Origin: Madurella fahalii
Lineage: Eukaryota; Ascomycota; Sordariomycetes; Sordariales
Length of the DNA: 64,000 nucleotides
NCBI GenBank assembly: GCA_029876055.1
Contig: CM056876.1
Span: 1,488,001-1,552,000, forward strand
Reading direction: 5' to 3'
This document shows, piece by piece, positions 38,285 through 49,720 of this stretch. A model generated the notes under the pieces. It was not told the DNA's origin and did not search any database. It worked only from the letters and a program-made list of their open reading frames with translations. A program made the translations under genes and the position numbers. How positions within the stretch are numbered: position 1 is the first letter of the stretch; every line of letters begins with the position of its first letter.

Positions 38285-39733
38285 CTACTCTCCCTTGGGG
38301 ACGGCATTGCGATCGGCAAACGGGTTGTCGTCATCTTCATCGTCCTCTTCCTCGACGTCGGAATGCTGAGCCTGACGAGGAGATAACATGGATGGTTTCG
38401 TGGCAGCCGACGGACGGGGTGGAGGTGCCGGACGCGGTGACTGCGGAGCGCCGATGCTCAGGCTAGCCATCCCTGAGACGGGAGATTGGGGGCTACCAGG
38501 CGAGCTGGGCTCCTTTCCCTTGGCTCTTTCGGTCGCCACTTGTGGGTAATGGTCAGTAATGCTTCGGGAGAATGTTTAAGATACTGCATACTGCGATAGA
38601 GATGAGCCTGTTCGGCAAGCTCATCGTCCGAGTCGCTGTCCGCGTCGATGGACCGATCCAGCTGCTCAAAGGTCATCAAGGCTGCGACAAGCTCATCGTT
38701 GGCGTGCAGCAGACTCCCCAGCCATTGTTCAGAGTCGACGTGGTGGATCTAAATTGCTGTCAATGCCTGATGCAGGGACAGCCAGCCCTTCTCACTTACG
38801 TATCGCAAAATCTTCCGCCTGAGTTGCTTGCAGGCTTCAAATCGCTGCACGGCTATCTGGTTCTCGGAAATGCGCTCCTTCTCTCGGTTAATGGTCTTCA
38901 AAGTGTTCGTCAGGTTGGTAGCGGCAATCGAGGCCTCCGCAATGTGTGCCTTCATTTGCTCCTTTTCGGTCTCGAGGTTGAACTGTTTATGTTTCTTCCC
39001 CTTGTCCTTCTTTTTCTTGTCCTTTGGGCTGTAGCTGAACGACTGGATCACCCCCGTTACTGGCGGGTTGGAAAGGGACGATGCTCTAGAGTGGGCCTTG
39101 GATGGACCCGCCGGGCTGGGCTTGTCCTCGTCGTCGTCATCGCCAAATGGGTTTTCTGTCTCTTTGATCACTTTGGACCTCTCCTGGGTAACAGCTTGCT
39201 TCCGGCGGGGGAGTTCCTGGATATAGCGAGTGAGTAAGTTGATAGAGGCCAGGGAGGAGCAGGTTTACTTTGTAGAGGCTCGCAACACGCTCCATCCCAC
39301 GAGTATCCTTGTACTGCACTGCCCAGCTGCGGAAAAGTTCCGAGCACTTTTTCTTCACTTCTGGGTCTGAGAGTCCCGCCGTGCCGCAGAACCGCAACCG
39401 CTCCAGCAAGGCTTCATCGGCGAAGGTCCGTTGGAAGCGAGGCCCGGCGTTTTGGATGAGGCCATCGAGGAGAGTCAGAGCACGGAGCTGACGATGTAGG
39501 TTGCCGTACTTGAGCTTTTTTCTGATGGCGCGCGCAGCTTCGGTGGGCCCGCTGTCTTGGAGGTTAACCACCTCGACGAGATCGGGAATGCCGCTGAGGT
39601 CATTCTCAGCGATTGCCTCACTCGTCAACCGCTCGATCGTAACAGTGACTGCCGTGTAAGGCTTCTTCTGTGACATGGCTCAGTGCCAATCCTACAGAGA
39701 GCTCCGGGGTACGAGACTTACCTGGGAGAACAT
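38285..39733 (-). CDS. LSB5: Lsb5-like VHS/GAT domain protein
   Basis: Five exons: 39722-39733, 39269-39667, 38800-39216, 38592-38748 and 38285-38538; 412 residues. Introns are 51-54 nt with GTAAGT, GTAAAC, GTAAGT and GTATGC donors. A VHS domain fills roughly residues 5-140 (ERLTSEAIAENDLSGIPDLV ... LRALTLLDGLIQNAGPRFQ ... KKKCSELFRSW). A GAT-like helical segment follows a Lys-rich linker and continues through HHVDSEQWLGSLLHANDELV. The tail is Pro/Ser-rich with an acidic run and NPFADRN, a possible endocytic NPF motif; ENPFGDDD occurs earlier. Yeast Lsb5 links ubiquitin and Arf-family signals to the actin-based endocytic machinery. The 12-nt first exon (Met-Phe-Ser-Gln) is inferred from a perfect donor; translation from the ATG at 39676, inside the intron, would give an almost identical start. 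Confidence 0.85.
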
Positions 39734-40652
39734 GGTGAACGGCCTGGGACTATGTTGTTTCACCCGGCAATACAGGGAGGGGATGTGCTAGTCGCACCGC
39801 GCGGTTCCCGTTAGAGCCCGGCCGTTTGAAGCGCACCCACAGTAACTCACTATACAGTTCTAAGGCAGTACGAACGAGGCAACAAAGCTAAAGCGTCGCT
39901 GGCCTTGTGGGAGATATGGCGCATCCAACAAGGCACCACTGGTGACGAATGAGCTGCCAAAACGCAGCGGAACCCCGGAGCCTGAATGCAACGTGTTTAG
40001 CGGATGATAGACCCTGATAATAGGTTTCTTCTTTGTGTGCCTTGAGATAACGTCGAGGGCTTTCAGGCGGACTCAACGAGGCTGTGTGTCATGCGCAAGC
40101 TCCTGAGGCCGAGTGGCTTGAGTGGTTGTGTACCGATAAGATAAAGCGATCGCGGGGTAGCTTGACCCTGGTCGGCCAAGGCACGGGGGTAGATGATCAT
40201 CCGAAACCCAACAAATTCACCGTCTGCTCGAGGAGCGCCGGGTCTCCCGTTGCTAAACATAAAAAAAAAGGGGGGAAGAAAGGCTTGAAACCGTGCTTCT
40301 GGTGATCAGCATGCCGTGGGGTTCGCCCCATACCACAGCACCTGCCCCGCATCGCCTTGAGCAGCCACCCTTGGCGACGTAGAAGCTTGGACCATGCACC
40401 ACTGCCGGCACTCAAACCCCTAGCATCATAGGGCCGGGGCCATGCCACCTGGAAGGCAGCTGTCAGCACCCTTCCGAAGAGGGAAGCACGACTTACACGC
40501 TCGGACAGGACACACCGTCGAATTTCCACAGGTAGTTAAGTAAAATACCTAGCTAGTGTATTCCACACCATTTTAATTCTTGTATCGTTTCTATATATTT
40601 GGATGTCTGTTAGTCTTGTGCCTTTGGTCTAGGGAATCCACTGCTATCCGGC

Positions 40653-41517
40653 ATGAGTGCCCAAGACAACCGGCTTCCGCGTTTGGGGAGCAGCTACACT
40701 GAGTAAGCTATTGCTCCATTCGTCCTCAGGGCAAGGTTTAACGTACCGCAGTGGACTGTCTCCAAGGCCATGGCAAAACGGACTAGATACTCCGACGAGC
40801 CCTTCCCCAAATGAAGTCGAGAACCCACCCAGCAGAGAAGCGGCCACCGTCCCAGACAACGAACCAAAGAAACGCAAAGCCCAGGAACTTTACGAGGTGC
40901 GCAAGCGGCATCGGCAGAGCCATGATTCCCAACCAGAAGAGCCCGCATCCGTCGTGGCTGCGGGACCAACACCATCACCAGCCACAACCCCCGAACCTCT
41001 CCTCCGCAACCCTTCCCTCCCTCCCGTCCGCGCCAAATCTCCCACTCCCGGCCTGAAAAGTATAACCGTCCTACGGACATGTTTCCACATAGGACATCTC
41101 TTCATCGAGGCCACCCGCTGCCGCCGCGCGAACCAAGACGCACTCTTTGAGCTGTACGCGCGTGTGGTACACTCATCTCGCGAGCCCGGCCCGGCGAGGG
41201 TCCAGACTTTCCAGTTTCAGGACCTGTTCTATGACAACATGCGGCCGTACCCGACTGGGAGGCTGACGGGTTGGAAGGTGGGCGGGGTCATTGACAGGCT
41301 GAGCGCGGTTTTCTTAGAGCAGCCCGAAATTCATAGACTCGGCGAATGGGACCTGTTGAGAAAGTGTAGATGTTTGTGTCGTCTGAGGTGGGATACCACG
41401 AGCGCGATAGGGTGGGTGGTGGACGTCAAGCGGATTGCGGAGGTGGACTGGGATGAAGTTGAGGAGACGGCACTGGCTGCTGCTGGCAGGGCAGTTACAC
41501 ATAATCACCGACGGTGA
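40653..41517 (+). CDS. Unrecognised protein, reading frame disrupted near 5' end
   Basis: From about 40809 to the stop at 41515-41517 a single frame reads as a real protein: a basic stretch (PKKRKAQELYEVRKRHRQ), a Pro-rich linker, then a folded-looking domain with LRTCFHIGHLFIEATRCRR, ALFELYARVV and QDLFYDNMRPYPTGRLTGW. Upstream the protein-like signal is in another frame (RFNVPQWTVSKAMAKRTRYS then DEPFPK and a stop at about 40809). Removing one C from the CCCC run at 40805-40808 would fuse the two. An ATG at 40653 with donor GAGTAAGC fits only a 27-33-nt intron, shorter than any other here, so the true start is unclear. I do not recognise the family. It could be a working gene with an assembly error or a recent pseudogene. 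Confidence 0.5.
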
Positions 41518-42079
41518 TGACGATGATGGGTTTGCTTGGAATTGGGATGAGATTGGCTGAACAGTTAATCTGAATTGTGCTTCATCTAAGGGATCTCTTG
41601 ATAGTTTGCCAATGTCGTGGAATCCTGCACGTGGAAACGTGTCAAGGGTTAGTTTGGAATATGGATATACGATTCAAGGTTATGTGTTAGATGTCGGCTT
41701 AACCTTGTGCACCATCTCGTATATCATCAAGCACAATTATTAGGTTAATGAGGACATCGTCTCCGTGGCCGTTGTGGGATATACCGGGTATGTTGTTTGT
41801 ACCGAAGAGACTGCAGACGTTCTACATCACTACGCTACTGACATCTCCCGATATACCCATCCTCGCGCTAGATCTGACAAACTCCTCCCATTTTCTCTAT
41901 TTCCTTTCTCATACAAAAAAAAAACAGCCACTGAAGCACCATTTGCCTAGGACAACAGTCCTCATTTCTCATACCAAACCAAAGAATTCACGTAACCCAC
42001 CAGTTTACTGCTTCTAGGACACCATGGCCGGACGAACAACTGCCAGCAAGGAGAGCAAAACTCTCACGACGCCAAAAGC

Positions 42080-43848
42080 TCAACGTAAGTATGTAGCAGG
42101 ATGAGCAGCTTTCTCCTTCATAGCGACCTTCGTCCGAAGGAACGATCGCGCGCCCTGGTCGGACCACTCCGCCCGCCGGGCCTTGTTGACGAATTTCCTG
42201 ACGGCCCTGTCTGAGAGGTCGGCGACACCGAGTCCTCGCATCTCCCGCGTAATCAAGGCACGCCCGCGGGCGGCGGCGTCCCTGTCTCTAGCCCTGCGGG
42301 TGCGCGTGCCCTGGCTCTCGTCGCCATCCAAGTCCATTGCGTTCTCACGCTCGGCGGCCTCGATGGCGAGGCGCTCGGCTCGCTCGGCGGGGCTGGGGTA
42401 GTTCCACAGATTCTGGCGGAAGTACCGGTTTAGCGAACGGTGGCCGACAGATTTGCCCGACGGTAGGTGGAGTTCGTAGTCATCGTAGAAGACGGCGTGG
42501 GTGCGCTTGTGGGCGTGGGCATGCCAGCCGTCGGCCTGGCGGTGGGCGCGGTTCGTGTCGCGTGCATGGTGCGGGTGTTTGCTGAGGCGCTCGTACTGGT
42601 GGTAGTGCTGCTCGGCAGGGACGGCGTGGAGGTCGTTGGAGTCGAGAGACGATGCTTCACTGTCGGTCTCCCAACCGTCTTCCCCTTCCACTTCCTTGCC
42701 GTCTTCGGCGGTGACCTTGCTGGTGCGCTTGCCGCCAAGTTTGGCACCGCCATTTTGCTGCTCACCGTCCTCTGACTCGTCCTCCCAGTCTCCTTCGCCG
42801 TCTGAGTAGGTGCTGCGGAAATCGTAGAACTCACCAATGTCGAGCTGGTCTTCCTCAGTGATGTACGGAATTTGGCAGTGCCCCTTATCCCGCATATGGG
42901 TCTGCACGGCATACGTATTTGCTTTCACTTTGCCGCAGGTAAGGCACTCGTTCAGCTCAAAGACGCGTTCCTGGAGGTGACGGAGCAAGCCTTCGGGGTC
43001 CACTAGATACTGCTTCTCCGGAACAAACATGCCGTGAATGCGCTCCATATGATGGAGATTCAAGGGTGGCGTTGGTGACTCGTAGTTGCAGAACAAGCAG
43101 GTCTTGAGCGATGGAGCAGGGGCGGCGGGTTTGGGAGTGGCCGCGGATGGGGTTGCTAAGGCCGAGTTCTCTTCGCTCGGGGACTGCGATACCGGGTGCT
43201 CGGCCTTGTGCTGTTCTGCAGCAGACAAGTGGGGATTTGACGGCCGCTTGACGGGGGATGTGCTATCGTGAAGTCCGGTGTTCTTCAGCCCCTCAACGAC
43301 CTCGTTGAACTCCTCTTCGGCATCCGAGTCCACCACTGAATCCACTGCAGCAGGCTCGCCCAGCGAGAACGACATGGAGCTTGCCTCATCGTCGACCTTG
43401 GCATTAGGCCGCGACGCCAAAGCGGCAGCTCTAGTCTTGTGCTTGGCACTGCTCAGGTGGTTCCGAAACGAGTTCTCGCTGTAATATGTCTTCTTGCACG
43501 TCTCGCAAGCCCTCTCGAAGCCGGCCTTGTCGGCCTGTGCGTTGGTCTCGGCCCGTGCCTGTAGGACCTTCTCGGTGAAGACGGTGGAAGAGATTGGGGG
43601 CAACGAAGCAACACGGCGCTTGAGGTTATACCGACTGTAGGAGAGTATAAGCCTTTGAGCTGGGGAGTGCGAGGGAACTGGCCCAAGAGGATCACTTACT
43701 GCCAGTCGCTGCGCATGTGGCCCTTCTGCAGATCGCTATTGCGGAAGGCAACATGACAAGAGTTGCAGGTGTACGGATGGGGGGCCCGGATCTCCATTTT
43801 GGAGCCGTTACTCTCGGGAGAAGTGCGACTGCCCGAGATGGTCGCCAT
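42080..43848 (-). CDS. REI1: Cytoplasmic 60S subunit biogenesis factor Rei1
   Basis: Two exons, 43700-43848 and 42080-43634, around a 65-nt intron (43635-43699; GTAAGT/CTACAG) that splits a His codon. The protein has 567 residues. Four C2H2-type fingers are visible: residues 28-57 (CNSCHVAF ... HMRSDWHRYNLKRR), 93-116 (CETCKKTYYS ... HLSSAKHK), about 229-251 (CLFCNYES ... HHMERIHG) and about 280-302 (CLTCGKVK ... HMRDKGHC). Residues DIGEFYDFRSTYSDGEGDWE open the acidic region typical of the family. Rei1 (ZNF622) acts on late cytoplasmic pre-60S particles: it works with Jjj1 to release Arx1-Alb1 and probes the exit tunnel with its C terminus. The ATG at 43848 was chosen over a TTG/ATA-containing upstream extension. 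The last residues (AAHPATYLR) are unlike the ends I recall, so the 3' end could be mis-modelled. Confidence 0.93.
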
Positions 43849-45060
43849 GAGGAGAGAGAAGGAGGCGTGTGATGCTATCAAGTGTGCGGGGCTGCAGTTG
43901 TACTGGACGCCGTTTTGTGCGTCAACAAATGGCGAGTTTCGCTGTGATGAATTGCTGTAAAGCGCAATGGGAGCCGAGAAGGGGAAGGCTCGGAGTAGAG
44001 AAAGGGAATAAGGTGGAAGTTAGGTTTCGCCTGCCGATTATTAATATAGCCAGGAATTGAGAGAATGAGGAGTCATTCGGAAGGTTTACGCTAATGTACC
44101 AGAGTAAATTTCTGGTGGCGGTTTATGGTGGGGTTCAGTGAGAACGTCACATTTTCCTTGGCATGCGGGAAGCCCTGGTCGCCCCGGCATCTGTTGGTTT
44201 CACGCAGCTGGGGCTCCAATGTTAGCTCGCTGTTCAGCTGCTTGACATCGTTGAACTTGAGGCGGTTTGTATGGTAGTGTTCTACACAGCTTTATTTTTA
44301 ACCAGCTTGTAGCCTATGATATTCTTATCTGAAAAGCCTTCTCCTTTTTTTTTTTTTTTTTTTCAACTTCCTTTTTGGATACACCCTTTGCACAATACGA
44401 ATGAGAGGTCAGTGCGGAACTGTCTCAAGCGTCTCGATCGAGTCGTAGTGACTAGAGTGTCCGCACGGTGTGTGTGTAGAGTGTATAGAATACTTGTCAC
44501 ATACGATTACAACGGTAGTCCATTTGATTTGCGCAGTTAAGAAATGAGCTCGGAAGTTTCTTGTTTGCTACTTGCATCCCGTATCTGAGCTACCCCTGGG
44601 GAACATGACGACAAACAGAAGCCAAGTTGCCATCGTTCGGTAAGCCTGGTCTATCGGGTTCCACTGAGCCTTATGGAGTGGGTCCGGGAGGACGTGCACT
44701 GTGCTACAGTCCGATCGACCCAGGGCCCCGTCAGTGGAAGGCGGCCGAAGGCGGGAAAGCTGATTGCCGCATCAAGGCTGCTTGCCCATTTCCTGAAGCT
44801 GGGCGTTTTAATTCATCCAACACTTTACCAGTGGATTCCAATCCAACCCTGAAACCCGTACTCTCCGAGAAACCGGCGTTTTGTTAGCGAGACCCGCGCC
44901 CGCGCGCCCGCGGCCTAGTGTCGCCCCGAATCCGCCGATCCCGTAATTCAATCCAACCTCCTCCTGGAAACTTACGCGAAACCTGACTTTTGCTCCTCGA
45001 AACGGACTCCCGCTCATCGCTTATCGGCCGCCTGCTAACCAGTGCTTTGACATCCATGTC
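43849..45060. promoter_or_regulatory. Divergent intergenic region REI1 / HECT ligase
   Basis: The 1.2 kb between the two start codons contains the promoters and 5' UTRs of both genes. It holds a T20 run at about 44346-44365. An 86-codon plus-strand frame at 44627 shows no recognisable protein character and is best read as leader sequence. I assign no specific operator. Confidence 0.5.
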
Positions 45061-48000
45061 ATGACTCGGGACGCCATGCGGCCGTCTAGTGCCGAACACC
45101 AAAGCTACGGCCATGCCGACGACCTCGACGTGCTGGCTGGCCTCTGGGAAGAGGCGCGGTTTGCGAGACTGCCGTGGGATGCGCCGAGCGAGCTGAAAGA
45201 TTTGGTCGAGGATATCGACAATCCGAAGCGCGTGTATGCCGTCCACAAGGCTAGTCGCCGCCACAACTTTCAGCTACTAGTGCAGAAGTGAGTCGCGCGC
45301 CGAGGTGCTTCCTGTTCCAAGTTCTCAGCTGACTGTCGCTCTCCGCTCAGGTATATGATACAACTTCGCGAGGGCTGCGGCGCCGAACACTGCTCCACAC
45401 CGACGTGCTTCACGTGCCGGAAACGGATCGTTGGCCGGGCTCCAATCCGCAGATACAATACGACGAGTGCAAGGACGCTAGCAACGTACCTCGCGAGCCA
45501 GGACAATCCCGAGAATGGACTCTGCCCCGGGTTGAGACCGCCCAAGACACCACCCGCCGCCCTCAATTCCTTGGTATTTGTGCCGAACCCCAAGCCGCGG
45601 TTACGCGATGACCGTGCTACTGCTACCTTACCGAAAGCGCAGGCCGTCCACAGCCGCCCGGTCTCCCCGAAGGGGGTTGCTGGCAATGGCGTGCGGCCAC
45701 TCTCCATGAGGAACTGCAGTGCAACGGTACATGAAAACGACAGAGAGAAGTCTGGACCAGGGAACCCCCGGAGTGGACCAGACGCTCCGAAGCAGCCCCA
45801 ACACCCTGATTTCACCATTGTGGAGGAGCCCGTCAGCAAAGATCACCGGTCGTTTGCCGCGAACGTCTTCGAAACGGTGGCTTTTAAGATGCTCGAGTGG
45901 CTGACTCCAGCTGCCGTCGAAGACATGTCAAGGAGGGCCCGGGACTTCCGGAGCGAGTCGGAATCCGATGACAGAGACGGGGTTCCGACCAAGCACAAGT
46001 CCAAATTAGAACATCATAGCGGATCTCGTCAACCAATATCTGCACAAGAGCTACCTATTCTGCCTGCCGGGCCCAACAAGGGCCTAACTAATGGCCGAGC
46101 GCCGCCTGGACATGCGCAGACCGAAAGGGAGAGGGGTGGATCCAAAGATCATCAACAGTCGCACGAACAGTTGGCCGGGTCCCGCACAGCAAGCAACCGC
46201 CGTAACTCGAACGCTAAGGTCCGGACGTCATCCGGACCAAAGCCGAAACGTCAGCTCTCGATCGACCCCTATGCGCAGGACGCGGCGGTTGATGACCCCT
46301 ATTCGGGCCTGCTGAGATCCCCTCGAGCCGCTGGCGGACCTACGGAAAAAGCGGTACGAGTTCCGAAGGCGGCAGGATCAAATCTGTCACGCCCGATATC
46401 CCAACTTTCCTCGGCGGGCTTTTTTGACGACATCACGTTGGACAAAATGCCTCCCCCAAAGACCATCGATTTGAAACCAAGGGCCAACCGAGGTCAGCCG
46501 GATGGGAGAAGGAGCAACGAGTTCGAGAGCCCTAAGGAATCCACCTCTGCTTCGGGTACGTCATCTAGTAGGTCCTGTAGCAATGGCTCGGCCGGAGCCA
46601 TCGGCCAGGACTCAGAATCGGAGGATGAGAGTGTGCTTCCTCAGGCGCTATCTAGACTAGACGCAGAGGTCGTCGACTTCATTTGCGATGTTATCCAAGA
46701 CGATGGCACTGCTGAGAAGCACATGCTTGAGCCCCCGTCTGTCCTCAAATTCCACAACCGGCAAGCCGGCCAAGGAAAGCTGACCAGGCGGAAGCGTCAT
46801 CGGACCCGTGGATATCCCGCGAATTTGAAGCAGGAGTGGAATCTATTCGTCGAGCAAACACTCTTCTACGTCCTGAGCGACCCACAGCTGGTCCTCCGGT
46901 CCTTTACGAAGAAGGGACAGTTATACGACTCTCAGACGCTTTGGTATTGTATGCTCAGGATGACGCGGGTTGCACCAAGTCTAGTATACCACAGCCTGTG
47001 GATGGCCGCTGCTAGCCTCTTCGCTCCTCCCAAACTCCTACAAAGTTTAAGGTCACCGACAGCGAAGCTCTTCCCTAAGACCGAGGCTTCCCTTTCCAAT
47101 CTGGAGGCAGGCCGTCTCCTGTCGATATGTTTGCACGCCTTGATCGCTGCGGCACCCCTGGTTACAGACTCTCAACAACTCTACGATATGTCGAGAATCA
47201 GGTCCCACGGTTTGAGCCTTGCGGGAAGTGGTGCGGTGGCCCGACAGCCGGCAGACCTCTGCCTGCAATACGAAGATGCTTTTACAGACAACCTCGCCCT
47301 GCGATTAGCAAGGCGGTTGTTTGCAGCCATCACAACTCGCCGCTACTTTGATGAGCTCAGCGAGTCCACGATTGGAGGTGGTGCAGACAAAGAACGCGAC
47401 GTGCTCACGCCGCTATTCTCACAGCTAGATTTCCTAAACATGGATGCTGTATATGTCCTGGACTTCTCCTTCCCAGACCGCGCCCTCCACGAAACCCGTG
47501 TCCCGATTCTGCTGCTCGATTGGGCGAGGACCGTCATGCTGAACGAATGGGATGGCTGTCCCGAGGTTCCGGGAGACGGGCCCTTTGGCGGTGCCCTCGC
47601 CCTCATCGAGGCGATGTGTGAGTCTCAACTGAGTTTACCTATACTAGAACTACTCACTGATGACTATTCCAGACAAGAAACGCCACGAGCTCCTCCTCGC
47701 TGATACCCAGTTTCGGTCTGACTACTTTGCCGAGCGGCTGGACACGGTTCAAATGCCCATTTCATGGCTATCCCATACCTCGACACGGCAGCGCTTGCAC
47801 CTTCTAGACTTCCCTTGTCTGTTCAGCCCATCACATCTTGTGTCATATTTTCGATCAATCAATTTCTCTAGGATGAGCCGCTCTTTTGAGGAGTCAACGT
47901 CGATACACGATAGGATTGAGGTGATTGCTGATAGGACAACTCTCCTTCCGCACCACAAAGCTGTTATAACGGAACGGCTGAGAGCGGCAGCCGCGAAGTA

Positions 48001-49219
48001 TCTGATCCTGAATATCCGGAGGGGGAGTGTCATTGAAGACGCATTCGACCAGCTATGGCGGCGGGAGGAACGGGAGCTTCTCAGACCTCTGAAAGTCCAC
48101 TTGGGTGAGTCAAACGGCGAGGAAGGCTTCGATTCCGGCGGTGTCCAACAAGAATTCTTCCGAATGGCCATTGCGGAGGCTATGAATCCCGATTATGGCG
48201 CTTTCACCGTCGACGAACGGACCCGCATGGCTTGGTTCTTACCAGGATCCATGGAAGAGGAATGGAAGTTTGAGCTGATTGGCTTGCTCGTGTCGCTCGC
48301 CGTCTACAACGGCCTCACACTGCCAATCACCTTCCCCAAGGCCCTCTACCGCAAACTCCTCGGAGAGCCAGTCACCGAACTTCACCACATCGCCGACGGC
48401 TGGCCCGATCTGGCGAGCGGGCTTACCACATTGCTTGAATGGGACGAGAAGGACGGCCTGGTCGAAGACGTGTTTGCGCGCACCTACGAGTTTTCCGTCT
48501 CTGCGCTAGGCGAGCACATCACGCGGGAGATGAGACCCCCTCCTCCCAACGACCACTATCACCACAACGCTGCAGCTCATCGACGACACGGCAAAGAAGA
48601 AGCAGAAGAAGCCTGGCCACAATTCCCCAAAACGCTCTCGCAATCCATCTCCAGTCCTTCCCCACAGCAAGGCAACCCCGCCGAAGATGAGGCGCCTCTA
48701 GTCACCAGTGCTAACCGCAACGCCTACGTCTCGGATTACATCCGCTACCTAACCGACGTCTCGGTCCGCCCACAGTACGAGGCCTTTGCTCGCGGCTTCC
48801 ACACCTGCCTGCATTCCAAGTCCCTCACCCTCCTGACCCCGAACCTCTTACAGTCAGTCGTCGAGGGCGTGCAGGAAATCGACATCTCGGAGCTGAAGCG
48901 CCACGCGCGCTACGTCGGCTGGGACGCGTCGCACCGGACGGTACGAGACTTTTGGAGCGTCGTCAAGCGCTACGACGAGGGCATGAAGCGGAAGCTGCTT
49001 GAGTTTGTCACGGCCAGCGACCGCGTCCCCGTGGGCGGCGTCAAGAACATGATGTTTATCGTGCAGCGAAACGGCGAGGAGGATGACCCGGCCGGCAGGC
49101 TCCCGACGTCGTATACTTGTTATGGCACCCTGTTGTTACCCGAGTATAAGGATAAGGAAATGCTGAGGGAGAGGTTGGGGATGGCGTTGGAGAATGCCCA
49201 AGGGTTCGGGTTTGCTTGA
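45061..49219 (+). CDS. AZUL-HECT E3 ubiquitin ligase (UBE3A/Hul4-like)
   Basis: Three exons: 45061-45287, 45351-47617 and 47673-49219; introns of 63 nt (GTGAGT) and 55 nt (GTGAGT). The product is 1346 residues. Near residues 66-130, across intron 1, lies an AZUL zinc finger (MIQLREGCGAEHCSTPTCFT) like that of human UBE3A. A long Ser/Arg-rich disordered part follows to about residue 540, then a helical middle region. The C-terminal HECT domain includes LKVHLGESNGEEGFDSGGVQ, FEFIGLL-like core strands and ends with LPTSYTCYGTLLLPEY, where Cys1314 is the catalytic cysteine accepting ubiquitin from the E2. An acidic, His-rich insert interrupts the HECT domain (around DHYHHNAAAHRRHGKEEAEE). Fungal relatives are often annotated as Hul4 or E3A; I cannot separate these by eye. 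It is convergent with CCT5. Confidence 0.93.
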
Positions 49220-49720
49220 GGATCGCTTGATGTAGTATTTCTAGGGCTCGGGTGAGGGGGGGGGGGTTGGAGAGGAGGGCTGGAGCTTTGGATAGGAAGG
49301 GGGATGAGGAGGTGATGGACATGACTTGCTTTTTATTTTTATTTTTATTTTTTTGGATTTTTTTTTTTCTGGCTTGCGGCTTTTATTGTTCATCTGGTTG
49401 GTTGGAGAGGAGAGCATATAGTAAAAGGCTGAAAAGCTTACAGGGTTAGGGATGTGTGCGAGTGATGGAGACACTTTTGAAGCTTAGAGGGTCCCAAAAG
49501 CGTTGCGTATTCTTCGCTGCTTCGAGTCTTTCCGAGGACACCGTCTAAAGTAGAGTTTGGGTTATGTCAGTAGGTTAGGAGATGCTTCACATTCTGCAGC
49601 TTCATACTCGACTCGTCAGTCAGTGGTACTTTCGTTTCATACATTCATGCATGTATCGATAACTCCAGGTGTCTCCTCTGGAGCTCTCTTCAGAATGTCT
49701 AATATCTCTAACTTTACCAC
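49220..49720. other. Convergent 3' intergenic region
   Basis: The 3' flanks of the HECT ligase (+) and CCT5 (-) share 501 bp. It contains a G run at about 49257-49266 and a T-rich stretch at 49328-49371, plausible as 3'-processing signals. No gene is seen. Confidence 0.6.
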
